The translations under genes and the position numbers were made by a program. Positions 1 to 6,182 of a DNA stretch of 6,611 nt are shown here, one piece after another. The notes below the pieces were generated by a model. The model was given only the letters and a program-made list of their open reading frames with translations. It was not told where the DNA came from and ran no database searches. Numbering within the stretch: the stretch's first letter is position 1; each line of letters starts with the position of its first letter. The stretch covers positions 1 to 6,611 of the forward strand of contig JAILPF010000182.1 of the NCBI GenBank assembly GCA_024699575.1. Reading direction: 5' to 3'. This DNA is from Acetatifactor sp. GTDB taxonomy: Bacteria > Bacillota > Clostridia > Lachnospirales > Lachnospiraceae.

Positions 1-441
1 GATCTGCTGGAGCTGTCACAGGCAGTGCGGAACTCATTTGAGCAGGAATTGAACAAAAAAAACCTTACATACAAAGTGAGTGGAGAATCTGCAGTAGTAT
101 CTGGAGATCAAAAACGTCTGCATCAAGTAATTTTCAATTTGGTATCCAATGCTATAAAATATTCGACAGAGGGTGGATGTATAAATATCGATGTTAGGAG
201 TGATACAGATGTTACCACGGTGACAATAGAGGACCGGGGAATTGGTATTTCAGAAAAGGATTTGCCCCTGATTTTTGAACGATTTTATAGAGCAGACCGT
301 TCTCGCAATCGTAAAACGGGTGGAGCGGGTATAGGTCTTACAATTGCAAAAGCGATTGTTTCGGCACACAATGGGAATATTACTGTTGAAAGTAAAGAAG
401 GATATGGCAGCAGATTTGTTATTACGATACCAAAGAGGTAA
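1..441 (+). CDS. Sensor histidine kinase, C-terminal fragment (HATPase domain)
   Basis: This is the 3' end of a gene that begins left of the window; the frame is open from base 1 and 146 residues remain. It covers nearly the whole HATPase_c domain of a two-component sensor kinase, the part that binds ATP and phosphorylates the kinase's own histidine. The visible boxes, numbered within the fragment, are an N box at about 41-55 (HQVIFNLVSNAIKYS), a G1 box at 78-83 (DRGIGIS), an F box at about 92-98 (FERFYRA) and a G2 box at 108-113 (GAGIGL), with a final G-Y-G-S-R-F turn before the stop. This box order and spacing is typical of the OmpR-partner (HPK1-type) kinases. The sensor domain, membrane segments and phospho-accepting His are outside the window, so the stimulus cannot be inferred. 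The cognate response regulator is not in the window and is probably upstream. Confidence 0.95.
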   Translation, partial: DLLELSQAVRNSFEQELNKKNLTYKVSGESAVVSGDQKRLHQVIFNLVSNAIKYSTEGGCINIDVRSDTDVTTVTIEDRGIGISEKDLPLIFERFYRADRSRNRKTGGAGIGLTIAKAIVSAHNGNITVESKEGYGSRFVITIPKR

Positions 442-486
442 GACGGTGGTTCCTGTATGGTAAATAAAAACATTGCACTTTTCAAC

Positions 487-494
487 GAGGAGGA
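487..494 (+). promoter_or_regulatory. Ribosome binding site of the HD hydrolase
   Basis: GAGGAGGA lies 5 bases before the ATG at 500. It selects that start over the in-frame upstream ATG at 473, which has no comparable Shine-Dalgarno sequence. Confidence 0.8.
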
Positions 495-499
495 CATAT

Positions 500-1096
500 A
501 TGATTACAAGGGATAAAGCATTCGAATTGCTGAAAAAATATAACAAGGATTTATTTCATATCCAGCATTCGCTGACAGTAGAGGCTGTTATGAAGTGGTA
601 TGCAAAAGAACTTGGGTATGCCGATGATGCGGAATATTGGGGAATAATCGGGCTGTTGCACGATATTGATTTTGAGTTATATCCTGAAGAGCACTGCCTT
701 AAGGCTCCCGAGCTATTAAGAGAAGGCGGAGTTAGTGAGGATATTATCCATGCTGTTTGTTCGCACGGTTACGGAATTACCGTGGGATGTGGTGTAACTA
801 TAGACGTGGAGCCTGTTCATGAGATGGAAAAAGTTCTCTTTGCTGCTGATGAACTGACAGGTCTTATATGGGCTGCGGCTCTAATGAGACCATCAAAGAG
901 CACAAAAGATATGGAACTTAAGTCTCTAAAGAAAAAGTATAAAAGTAAAGGTTTTGCTGCCGGGTGCTCCAGGGAAGTGATTGAACGCGGAGCAGATCAG
1001 CTTGGATGGGAACTGGATAAACTTCTTGAAATGACACTTAAGGCAATGGCTGAAAGTGAAGATATTATCAATGAGGAGATGTCATCCGTAGCCTGA
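500..1096 (+). CDS. HD-domain hydrolase
   Basis: This encodes a 198-residue protein of the HD superfamily of metal-dependent phosphohydrolases. The metal-binding pattern is visible: a first His at residue 23 (in HIQHS), the His-Asp doublet at 54-55 (LLHDID), further histidines at 84 and 89, and an Asp at 117 (AADELTG). There is no signal peptide or membrane segment, so it should be cytoplasmic. Stand-alone HD proteins of this size in Clostridia are usually annotated only as 'HD domain-containing protein'; the substrate (nucleotide, phospho-ester or other) cannot be told from sequence. The second half (about 130-198) is charged and helical. The gene follows the kinase fragment by 58 bases with no visible terminator, so read-through from the kinase gene is possible, but a functional link is not implied. 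Family assignment is firm; the specific reaction is unknown. Confidence 0.88.
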   Translation: MITRDKAFELLKKYNKDLFHIQHSLTVEAVMKWYAKELGYADDAEYWGIIGLLHDIDFELYPEEHCLKAPELLREGGVSEDIIHAVCSHGYGITVGCGVTIDVEPVHEMEKVLFAADELTGLIWAAALMRPSKSTKDMELKSLKKKYKSKGFAAGCSREVIERGADQLGWELDKLLEMTLKAMAESEDIINEEMSSVA

Positions 1097-1147
1097 GGAA
1101 GGCGGTGAATGTGAAAACTGCTCATCATGTAGCTTGGGGAAGCTTGC

Positions 1148-1176
1148 TTGACAGATTTTGAAAACAATTTTATAAT
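1148..1176 (+). promoter_or_regulatory. Perfect-consensus SigA promoter for the MutS2-like gene leader
   Basis: A TTGACA box at 1148-1153 and a TATAAT box at 1171-1176 are separated by exactly 17 bases, matching the housekeeping consensus at all twelve positions. Transcription should start near 1182-1184. That leaves an untranslated leader of roughly 290 bases before the MutS2-like start codon at 1471. A promoter this strong ahead of a long structured leader suggests that control is exerted after initiation, by attenuation, rather than by a weak promoter. Confidence 0.85.
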
Positions 1177-1290
1177 ATAACAAATTCAAACAAATAAATG
1201 AGGTAATGTATGTTAAGTGTGGTGAAATAACCATTGCAAAATGAATACTGTAGGTTGATTTTGATGGTAAAGATCGAAATACATCCGTAG

Positions 1291-1312
1291 GTTAACGGTG
1301 TGAACTGTTAGC
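1291..1312 (+). promoter_or_regulatory. Small hairpin immediately after an upstream ORF
   Basis: GTTAACGG at 1291-1298 can pair with CTGTTAGC at 1305-1312 (8 pairs, two of them G-T wobbles) around a 6-base loop. It begins right after the TAG of the 8-codon ORF at 1264-1290, so a ribosome stalled there would melt it. Its right arm also contains TAGC (1309-1312), which can alternatively pair with GCTA at 1321-1324. Such mutually exclusive pairings are common in attenuators. No covariation evidence is available here. Confidence 0.3.
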
Positions 1313-1407
1313 TTTATTTTGCTACGCTTAATATATTGTGGAGAAATGAGTCATATGTAATGATATGGCTGCATTTTGATACCTCGTTTCAGATTACTGT
1401 GAAATAC

Positions 1408-1448
1408 AGGACCATGATATCTTTGTCGCAAGATATCATGGTCCTTTT
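1408..1448 (+). terminator. Perfect 16-bp stem-loop, probable leader terminator/attenuator
   Basis: The arm at 1408-1423 (AGGACCATGATATCTT) is the exact reverse complement of the arm at 1430-1445, with a 6-base loop (TGTCGC). The right arm runs into four T residues at 1445-1448. Stem length and perfection indicate a real structure. The T run is short, so termination may be partial or conditional. It sits only 22 bases upstream of the MutS2-like start codon and 6 bases upstream of its Shine-Dalgarno sequence. That placement suggests control of this gene rather than the end of an upstream one, since the HD hydrolase ends over 300 bases earlier. Confidence 0.65.
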
Positions 1449-1454
1449 GCATGA

Positions 1455-1460
1455 AAGGGA
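1455..1460 (+). promoter_or_regulatory. Ribosome binding site of the MutS2-like gene
   Basis: AAGGGA lies 10 bases before the ATG at 1471 and only 1 base before the in-frame ATG at 1462. The spacing favours 1471 as the start. The site is just outside the 1408-1445 stem, so the hairpin does not directly mask it. Confidence 0.55.
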
Positions 1461-1470
1461 AATGGATAGA

Positions 1471-3402
1471 ATGAACACAGAAATACAGATAGAATTTGAT
1501 AAAGTAAAAGACATTTGGGCAGGCTTTGCGGTGACAGATTATGCGAAGGAGGAGATTACAAATACGCATATTTTTCTGAACGAAGCAGAGCTGCGAAAGC
1601 AGCTTCGAGATACCTCCGACAGCAGGGAACTATTGGAAAAGCTGGGTACGCCCCCCTTACAGAACATGTCGGAAATCAAAGAGATTATGACGATTGTGGA
1701 GAAAGGTGATTGCCTGTCTCCCTATCAGCTTGAGAGAGTAGAGAAAATATTGGTGGTGGTAGAGCGCCTGCGCGACTATTTACATCGAGGCAGGCAATTT
1801 GAGAATCCCCTGGCTTTTTACGATGAGAACCTGGATGCAGTGCCAGAGCTTCGAGAGGAGATTGCAGAACAGATTCGCAGTGAAGCGGTGGATGACAGGG
1901 CCTCCAAGGCATTACTGGAAATCAGGACTGCAATTATGCGCATGGAAGAGAACATGAAGCAAAAAGCAGAGCAGATTATCAGAAACAACAAGGAATGCAT
2001 GGCAGATACCTACTATACCATGCGAAACGGCAGAGTTTGTGTGCCGGTGAAAAAGGAATATAAATTCAGGATTCCCGGCAGTGTCATTGACAAATCCTCC
2101 ACGGGGAGCACTTTTTTTATCGAACCCACAGGTGTGGCAAAGCTTTTTGAGGAGTTACAGTTATTGCGGATAGAGGAAGAAAACGAGGTCTATCGCATTT
2201 TGTATACGCTCACAGCGCTAGTGTCGGAGACCATCCCTGCGCTTGAGGAGGACAGAAGGATGATTGAAAAACTGGATTTCATATTTTCCAAAGGAAAACT
2301 GAGCATGGAACTGGACTGTGTGGAACCTGCTATCAATCTGGATAGACGAATAGTACTAAAGAAGGCCAGGCATCCGCTGATGGATAAAGCAATTAATGTA
2401 CCGTTGGATTTTGCTTTGGGCGAAGTTAAGGATACGCAAAAACCGGAGGAGCGAATACGTGGCATCGTGATTACAGGACCCAACACAGGTGGGAAAACGG
2501 TTGCTATCAAGACGGTGATGCTAAACAGTTATATGGCGCAGTGCGGTCTACATGTGACATGCAAAGAGGCCGACATCTGTATGAACAGTAATTTCCTGTG
2601 CGATATTGGCGACGGACAGAATCTCACGGAGAATCTTTCCACTTTCTCTGCCCACATCAAAAACGTGTTGGATATTTTAAAACAGGTTAACAGAGATAGC
2701 TTTGTCATCATGGATGAACTGGGCTCCGGAACGGACCCTGCGGAGGGAATGGGAATTGCAGTTGCCATCTTGGAGGAGCTTCGAAAGAGTGGAGCAAACT
2801 ATCTGGTGACAACCCATTATCCCGAGGTGAAGGAGTATGCGGACAGGACGGAGTATATTGTCAACGCAAGAATGACTTTTGACAGGGAAAGCCTGTTGCC
2901 TACCTACCAGATGATTATTGGTGAAGCGGGGGAAAGTTGTGCATTCTACATTGCAGACAGGTTGGGAATGCCCCGGGAGATGTTACAGGTGGCTGTGGAG
3001 GCTGCATATGGAAAGAGCGCATTGGACGAGTACCATTTCAATAGCAATGCGAATCTGCAAAAGACTGCATCGGGAAAAATTATGAAGGAGAAAAAGCAAC
3101 ATATCAATTCGTCTCTTAGTACAAAATTTCAGATTGGAGACAGTGTGATGGTATACCCGGATAAAAAGATTGGCATTGTGTGTCAGCCGGTTAATGAGAA
3201 AGGCGTTTTGCGCGTGCAGATTGCAGACCGTAAAATCTGGATCAACCACAAGAGAGTAAAGCTCCATGTAAAGGCGGAAGAGTTGTACCCGGAAGGCTAT
3301 GATTTTTCCATTATCTTTGATTCTGTGAAAAACAGGAAGATAAAGCATGATATAGAGCGAAAATATACGCAGGAAACGCTTGTATATGAGGATGAATCGT
3401 AG
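1471..3402 (+). CDS. MutS2-like ATPase without Smr domain
   Basis: This encodes a 643-residue protein of the MutS/MutS2 ATPase family. Order of parts: an N-terminal helical core with an acidic/basic coiled-coil stretch around 144-174, then the ABC-type ATPase with Walker A GPNTGGKT at 336-343, the NLSTFSAH signature at about 388-395, Walker B FVIMDE at 411-416 followed by LGSGTDP, and the TTH switch histidine at 449. A KOW-like segment at about 552-598 (GDSVMV at 556-561) and a basic tail of about 45 residues follow. Typical MutS2 is near 780-790 residues and ends in a Smr nuclease domain; no Smr motif (LDLRG, HGxGTG) is present, and the segment between ATPase and KOW is short. The mismatch-recognition domain of true MutS is also absent. 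MutS2 (RqcU) of Bacillus acts on collided ribosomes; whether this shortened paralog does so is inference. The start at 1471 was chosen for its ribosome site; the frame stays open upstream to 1336. Confidence 0.88.
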   Translation: MNTEIQIEFDKVKDIWAGFAVTDYAKEEITNTHIFLNEAELRKQLRDTSDSRELLEKLGTPPLQNMSEIKEIMTIVEKGDCLSPYQLERVEKILVVVERLRDYLHRGRQFENPLAFYDENLDAVPELREEIAEQIRSEAVDDRASKALLEIRTAIMRMEENMKQKAEQIIRNNKECMADTYYTMRNGRVCVPVKKEYKFRIPGSVIDKSSTGSTFFIEPTGVAKLFEELQLLRIEEENEVYRILYTLTALVSETIPALEEDRRMIEKLDFIFSKGKLSMELDCVEPAINLDRRIVLKKARHPLMDKAINVPLDFALGEVKDTQKPEERIRGIVITGPNTGGKTVAIKTVMLNSYMAQCGLHVTCKEADICMNSNFLCDIGDGQNLTENLSTFSAHIKNVLDILKQVNRDSFVIMDELGSGTDPAEGMGIAVAILEELRKSGANYLVTTHYPEVKEYADRTEYIVNARMTFDRESLLPTYQMIIGEAGESCAFYIADRLGMPREMLQVAVEAAYGKSALDEYHFNSNANLQKTASGKIMKEKKQHINSSLSTKFQIGDSVMVYPDKKIGIVCQPVNEKGVLRVQIADRKIWINHKRVKLHVKAEELYPEGYDFSIIFDSVKNRKIKHDIERKYTQETLVYEDES

Positions 3403-3441
3403 TATGGTGTTCTTATACAATGCAAAAAAGGGGGAGAAAAG

Positions 3442-3978
3442 ATGCAAACGAAAAAAATGTATTCGGTAATAGCAATAATAGTCATGGCAATCTGCGCAAT
3501 CCTTGCAGTAATTTTTCTTGGAGGCATACGTAAGGGCGAAGAACTTGAAAACCACACTTTCTGGGGAGATCAAAGGGATTGGACTTGCGGAAGTATTGAA
3601 CAGGTGGAAAGGGGTACTAAGAAGGGGGATGTACTCACTGTTTCGTTAAAGTATTTTGTCAGTGTGGATGATGATGTGATGATTCAGAAACTCGGATTAT
3701 CTGCTGATGATTTTCCAAACGGATATGACATTGTTTCTGCCGGAAGTACAAAAGACTTTCCTGTATCGAAAGAATGCAACATTGTTTTCATTGATTGGGG
3801 CAAAAATTTTGAAGAGGACAGCCGTGTGGAAACCTATGACGATGTACATGTCTGCACGAATGATTTTGATGTATTTGAGAAGTATTTATCGACTTATTCA
3901 AGCTTGGAGAATCAGGTATTCTTCTATGATATTCAAGATGGAAAAATTGTAAGCATCTATGAGACGTGGCTTCCATAG
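3442..3978 (+). CDS. Small membrane-anchored protein of unknown function
   Basis: I do not recognise this 178-residue protein. It starts with a short basic segment (QTKK), followed by one hydrophobic helix at about residues 7-29 (YSVIAIIVMAICAILAVIFLGG), then a polar, acidic domain of about 150 residues. By the positive-inside rule this should be a single-pass protein with the C-terminal domain outside. There is no lipobox cysteine, so it is not a typical lipoprotein; the cysteines at 49, 112 and 138 are isolated. The domain has alternating short hydrophobic strands (VLTVSLKYFV, CNIVFIDWG, NQVFFYDIQDGKIVSIYE) that suggest a beta-rich fold. GGGGGAG at 3430-3435 is a strong ribosome site 6 bases before the ATG. 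It lies 39 bases after the MutS2-like stop with no terminator between, so co-transcription is likely, but any functional link is unproven. Confidence 0.8.
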   Translation: MQTKKMYSVIAIIVMAICAILAVIFLGGIRKGEELENHTFWGDQRDWTCGSIEQVERGTKKGDVLTVSLKYFVSVDDDVMIQKLGLSADDFPNGYDIVSAGSTKDFPVSKECNIVFIDWGKNFEEDSRVETYDDVHVCTNDFDVFEKYLSTYSSLENQVFFYDIQDGKIVSIYETWLP

Positions 3979-3996
3979 GAAAGTAAAATAAACCGA

Positions 3997-4032
3997 AAAG
4001 ACCATCCGCAAGATAGCTCACGGGTGGTCTTT
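3997..4032. terminator. Bidirectional terminator between convergent genes
   Basis: The arm at 3997-4008 (AAAGACCATCCG) pairs with 4021-4032 (CGGGTGGTCTTT) over 12 bp with one wobble, around a 12-base loop. The right arm ends in TTT on the plus strand. Read on the minus strand, the arm ends in TTTT followed by CGG and another TTT. It sits between the stop of the small membrane protein and the stop of the SDR gene and should end both transcripts. Confidence 0.8.
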
Positions 4033-4076
4033 ATCATTAAAATTTCAGGGGGATTAACGATATAAGTGTAGCATAA

Positions 4077-4835
4077 TTATACGCAGGTATATCCGCCGTC
4101 AATCGGCAGGATAACTCCGGTTACATAGCTTGCTTCTTTGCTTGCAAGGAAGATTGCACCGGCATTCAATTCGCCCTCTTTACCGTAGCGTTTCATAGGA
4201 ACGTGGTTTTGAGCAAACTGCTGGAAGCGATCTGTGTCAAGAACAGCAGTGGTAAGCTCGGTATAGAAATATCCGGGGCAGATGCTGTTTACGGTGATGT
4301 TGTATTTCGCAAGCTCTGCGGCAGCAGCTCTTGTGAAGTTAACTACACCGCCCTTGGAAGCATGATATGCGATGGTAGGAATCTCGTCATTTCCAACCAA
4401 ACCGTACATGGATGCAATGTTGATGATTCTTCCGTAGTTGTTTTTCTTCATAAGGTTTGCAAAGCTTCTGGTTACCTTGAATACGGAGGTAAGATCGGTT
4501 GCGATGGTGAAATCCCATTCCTCATCCTTCATCTCAAGCACTCCGGCATCCTTGGAAGAACCGGCACAGTTTACAAGGATATCTACCTTGCCGAATTCCT
4601 TTTCTGCCTGTGCAGCAGCATTTTCAATTGCTTCAGAGGAGGTGACATCACAGGCGATGGGTAATACAGATACGCCCTCTGCCTCCAGTTCTTTTTTCAG
4701 TTCCTCAAGTCTATCTAATCTTCTTGCAAGCACTACCAGATTGGCACCCTGTTTTGCGAATGCGCGGGCCATCTGACGACCCAAGCCGGAGCTTGCTCCT
4801 GTAATTACTGCAACTTGTCCTTTTAAATCAAACAT
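4077..4835 (-). CDS. SDR family NAD(P)-dependent oxidoreductase
   Basis: This is a 252-residue classical short-chain dehydrogenase/reductase, the usual length for the family. Visible motifs: the dinucleotide-binding TGASSGLG at 12-19, a basic pair R38-R39 after the second strand (often seen with NADP(H) preference), NCAG at 89-92 in place of the common NNAG, catalytic Ser142, Tyr157 and Lys161 (YHASK), and CPG at 186-188. The C-terminal IDGGYT is typical. The Asn that usually completes the catalytic tetrad aligns with Asp114 (ATDLTSVF), an oddity. The overall look is closest to gluconate 5-dehydrogenase or 3-oxoacyl-ACP reductase-like SDRs, but the substrate cannot be assigned from sequence. 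The start is 33 bases after the trxB stop, with a modest GTGAG-type ribosome site. No promoter or terminator is seen in that gap, so it is probably the third gene of the trxA-trxB operon. Confidence 0.92.
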   Translation of the reverse strand: MFDLKGQVAVITGASSGLGRQMARAFAKQGANLVVLARRLDRLEELKKELEAEGVSVLPIACDVTSSEAIENAAAQAEKEFGKVDILVNCAGSSKDAGVLEMKDEEWDFTIATDLTSVFKVTRSFANLMKKNNYGRIINIASMYGLVGNDEIPTIAYHASKGGVVNFTRAAAAELAKYNITVNSICPGYFYTELTTAVLDTDRFQQFAQNHVPMKRYGKEGELNAGAIFLASKEASYVTGVILPIDGGYTCV

Positions 4836-4868
4836 ATGAATTTCTCACTTTCTTTTTTATATATAGTA

Positions 4869-5774
4869 TTATCGGTTATTAATGTATTTTACGGCTGCAG
4901 TAGCGGCAACTGCCCCATCTGCAGTAGCGGTAACAAGCTGTTTTACCTCTTTTACCCGATTGTCCCCGGCTACAAAGATTCCGGGAACATTGGTATTGCA
5001 ATCTTCACCGGCAATGATGTATCCGGCCTGATCCAGCTTAATCAGCTTGGCAAAATTCTGATTTTCGGGGATTCTGCCCACAGCAACAAACACGCCGTTT
5101 ACTTCGATTTCTCGCACGGAACCGTCATTGTTGGTAACCTGGATTTTTTCCAGTCTGTCACCTGCAATCAACTCTGTGACGTTACTGTTATAAACAAATT
5201 CCACATTGGATTTTTCTTTTAACAGATTTACAGTGGCATCCTCACCTCTGAAAGAGTCTCGTCTGTGAATCAGGTAGACCTTTTCGGCGATATCTGCCAG
5301 ATATAGCGCATCCTCTAAAGCGGTATTTCCGCCACCGACTACAGCTACCTTCTTCTTGCGATAGAAAGCACCATCGCAGGTAGCACAGTAGGAGACACCT
5401 TTTCCAATCAGATCCTCTTCATTGGATAGACCAAGCTTTCTGTTCTCGGAGCCGGTTGCCAGAATAAGAGCCTGACAGCTGTAGGTATTTTTATCGGTGA
5501 CAACTTCCTTTGTGAAACCGTTGTCCTTGATATCAACCACTTTCTCAAAAACAATTTCAGCACCAAGACCCTTTGCCTGCTCATACAGCTTTGTGGCAAA
5601 ATCAAAACCGGAAATATGGGCTTCAACAGGATAGTTCTCAATATCTAAAGTGTTGATAATCTGTCCTCCATAATTCTTTGCTTCCAGAACAAGTACTTTT
5701 TTGGAAGCACGTCTTGCATAGATGGCGGATGTAAGACCTGCAGGACCTGCGCCTACTATAATGATATCATACAT
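4869..5774 (-). CDS. trxB: Thioredoxin reductase (NADPH)
   Basis: This is a 301-residue low-molecular-weight thioredoxin reductase, a cytoplasmic flavoprotein that passes electrons from NADPH through FAD to thioredoxin. It carries the N-terminal FAD motif GAGPAG at 8-13, the redox-active CATC at 130-133, the NADPH-binding GGGNTA at 147-152 and the HRRDSFR motif at 170-176 that contacts the NADPH phosphate. The C-terminal FAD motif is GIFVAGD at 265-271, followed by KQLVTATADGA. The HRR motif argues for NADPH rather than a ferredoxin-linked clostridial relative. Its ATG overlaps the trxA stop codon by one base (TAATG), and its ribosome site GGAGG (5784-5788) lies inside the end of trxA, so the two are translationally coupled. 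Its partner is very probably the thioredoxin encoded just upstream. Confidence 0.97.
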   Translation of the reverse strand: MYDIIIVGAGPAGLTSAIYARRASKKVLVLEAKNYGGQIINTLDIENYPVEAHISGFDFATKLYEQAKGLGAEIVFEKVVDIKDNGFTKEVVTDKNTYSCQALILATGSENRKLGLSNEEDLIGKGVSYCATCDGAFYRKKKVAVVGGGNTALEDALYLADIAEKVYLIHRRDSFRGEDATVNLLKEKSNVEFVYNSNVTELIAGDRLEKIQVTNNDGSVREIEVNGVFVAVGRIPENQNFAKLIKLDQAGYIIAGEDCNTNVPGIFVAGDNRVKEVKQLVTATADGAVAATAAVKYINNR

Positions 5775-6091
5775 TAGTTTTCGCCTCCAATCATATCTTC
5801 AATAGCATCCTTCGGGATTAAGCCGACGCTTCTTTTTACTTCCTTGCCATTTTCAAAAAGGACCAGACAGGGGATGGAAGCAACATTATATTGCTCTGCC
5901 AGCTCCTCTGCATCATCAATATTAACTGACACGATTTTTGCATCACTGCTGTGTGCTGCGACAGCCTCCAGCGAGGGCTTTAACATTTTACAGGGACCAC
6001 ACCACTCAGCGTTAAAATCTACCAGAACCTTTCCGGTGTGCTTTAATACAACTTTCTCAAAATTATTATTATTAGCTTCAATAACTGCCAT
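5774..6091 (-). CDS. trxA: Thioredoxin
   Basis: This is a 105-residue thioredoxin, the standard length for the family: a cytoplasmic protein-disulfide reductant. The active site WCGPC is at 30-34 and is preceded by the buried Asp25; the cis-proline loop is SIP at 72-74. Two positions differ from the E. coli-type protein: Asn27 stands where a Trp or Tyr is usual (FNAEWCGPC), and Cys75 follows the cis-proline where Thr is common. The start at 6091 is set by the perfect AGGAGG 8 bases upstream. The frame is open further upstream to 6163, but that part has no ribosome site and overlaps the expected 5' untranslated region. It is first in the trxA-trxB operon and is driven by the promoter at 6183-6211. 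Confidence 0.96.
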   Translation of the reverse strand: MAVIEANNNNFEKVVLKHTGKVLVDFNAEWCGPCKMLKPSLEAVAAHSSDAKIVSVNIDDAEELAEQYNVASIPCLVLFENGKEVKRSVGLIPKDAIEDMIGGEN

Positions 6092-6099
6092 AGCGATAT

Positions 6100-6105
6100 C
6101 CTCCT
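6100..6105 (-). promoter_or_regulatory. Ribosome binding site of trxA
   Basis: AGGAGG on the minus strand lies 8 bases before the ATG at 6091. It decides the thioredoxin start against the longer open frame reaching 6163. Confidence 0.9.
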
Positions 6106-6167
6106 TATTATTTCTAATATTCTGCACATTTCCCGAACCAAATAACCGATTAGAAGAATGCAATTAA

Positions 6168-6179
6168 ATTGTTTACAAT
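6168..6179. promoter_or_regulatory. Short inverted repeat at the predicted trx transcription start
   Basis: ATTGT and ACAAT flank two T residues, giving a 5-bp dyad centred a few bases from the expected +1 of the trx promoter. A dyad here is a plausible operator, but it is short and AT-rich, so chance is a real possibility. Confidence 0.25.
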
Positions 6180-6182
6180 CGA

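Larger units (their letters stand above)
1183..1470 (+). promoter_or_regulatory. Long structured 5' leader with tiny ORFs (candidate attenuator)
   Basis: No conventional gene fits between the HD hydrolase and the MutS2-like gene, and this part follows a consensus promoter. Several very short ORFs are present. MLSVVK at 1210-1230 is preceded by GAGG at a good distance. MNTVG lies at 1241-1258. MVKIEIHP lies at 1264-1290 and its stop codon directly abuts a small hairpin (1291-1298 pairing with 1305-1312, two G-T wobbles). MSHM lies at 1346-1360, behind a GGAG that is rather close. A long terminator-like stem-loop at 1408-1445 ends the leader. Short upstream ORFs plus a premature terminator are known for ribosome-targeting antibiotic resistance genes. 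That this leader works the same way is inference. No T-box or recognised metabolite riboswitch motif was seen. Confidence 0.5.

Noticed and set aside
457..516. A 19-codon ATG frame overlapping the start of the HD hydrolase
   Set aside because: It has only a weak GGTGG-like ribosome site, and the GAGGAGGA downstream clearly serves the ATG at 500.
1131..1144. A 5-bp hairpin (AGCTT, four G, AAGCT) as terminator of the HD hydrolase
   Set aside because: The stem is too short and no T run follows. It lies just upstream of the -35 box and could at most be a weak operator.
1105..1161. An 18-codon GTG-start frame right after the HD hydrolase, preceded by GAGGAAGG
   Set aside because: The ribosome site is close to the start codon, the peptide has no recognisable features, and it overlaps the -35 box of the strong promoter. 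Chance is likelier.
1183..1470. A T-box or metabolite riboswitch in the MutS2-like leader
   Set aside because: No T-box sequence or other recognisable aptamer core was seen. Mini-ORFs plus a terminator fit translation-coupled attenuation better.
1471..3402. Canonical MutS mismatch-repair protein
   Set aside because: The N-terminal mismatch-recognition domain is missing, and the overall layout with a KOW-like segment fits the MutS2 branch.
2983..3573. A 196-codon minus-strand open frame
   Set aside because: It lies opposite the end of the MutS2-like gene and the start of the small membrane protein, has no ribosome site and has an unnatural Cys/Tyr/Phe-rich composition, so it is a shadow frame.
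4203..4664. A 153-codon plus-strand open frame
   Set aside because: It lies entirely opposite the well-supported SDR gene, and its translation resembles no protein family.
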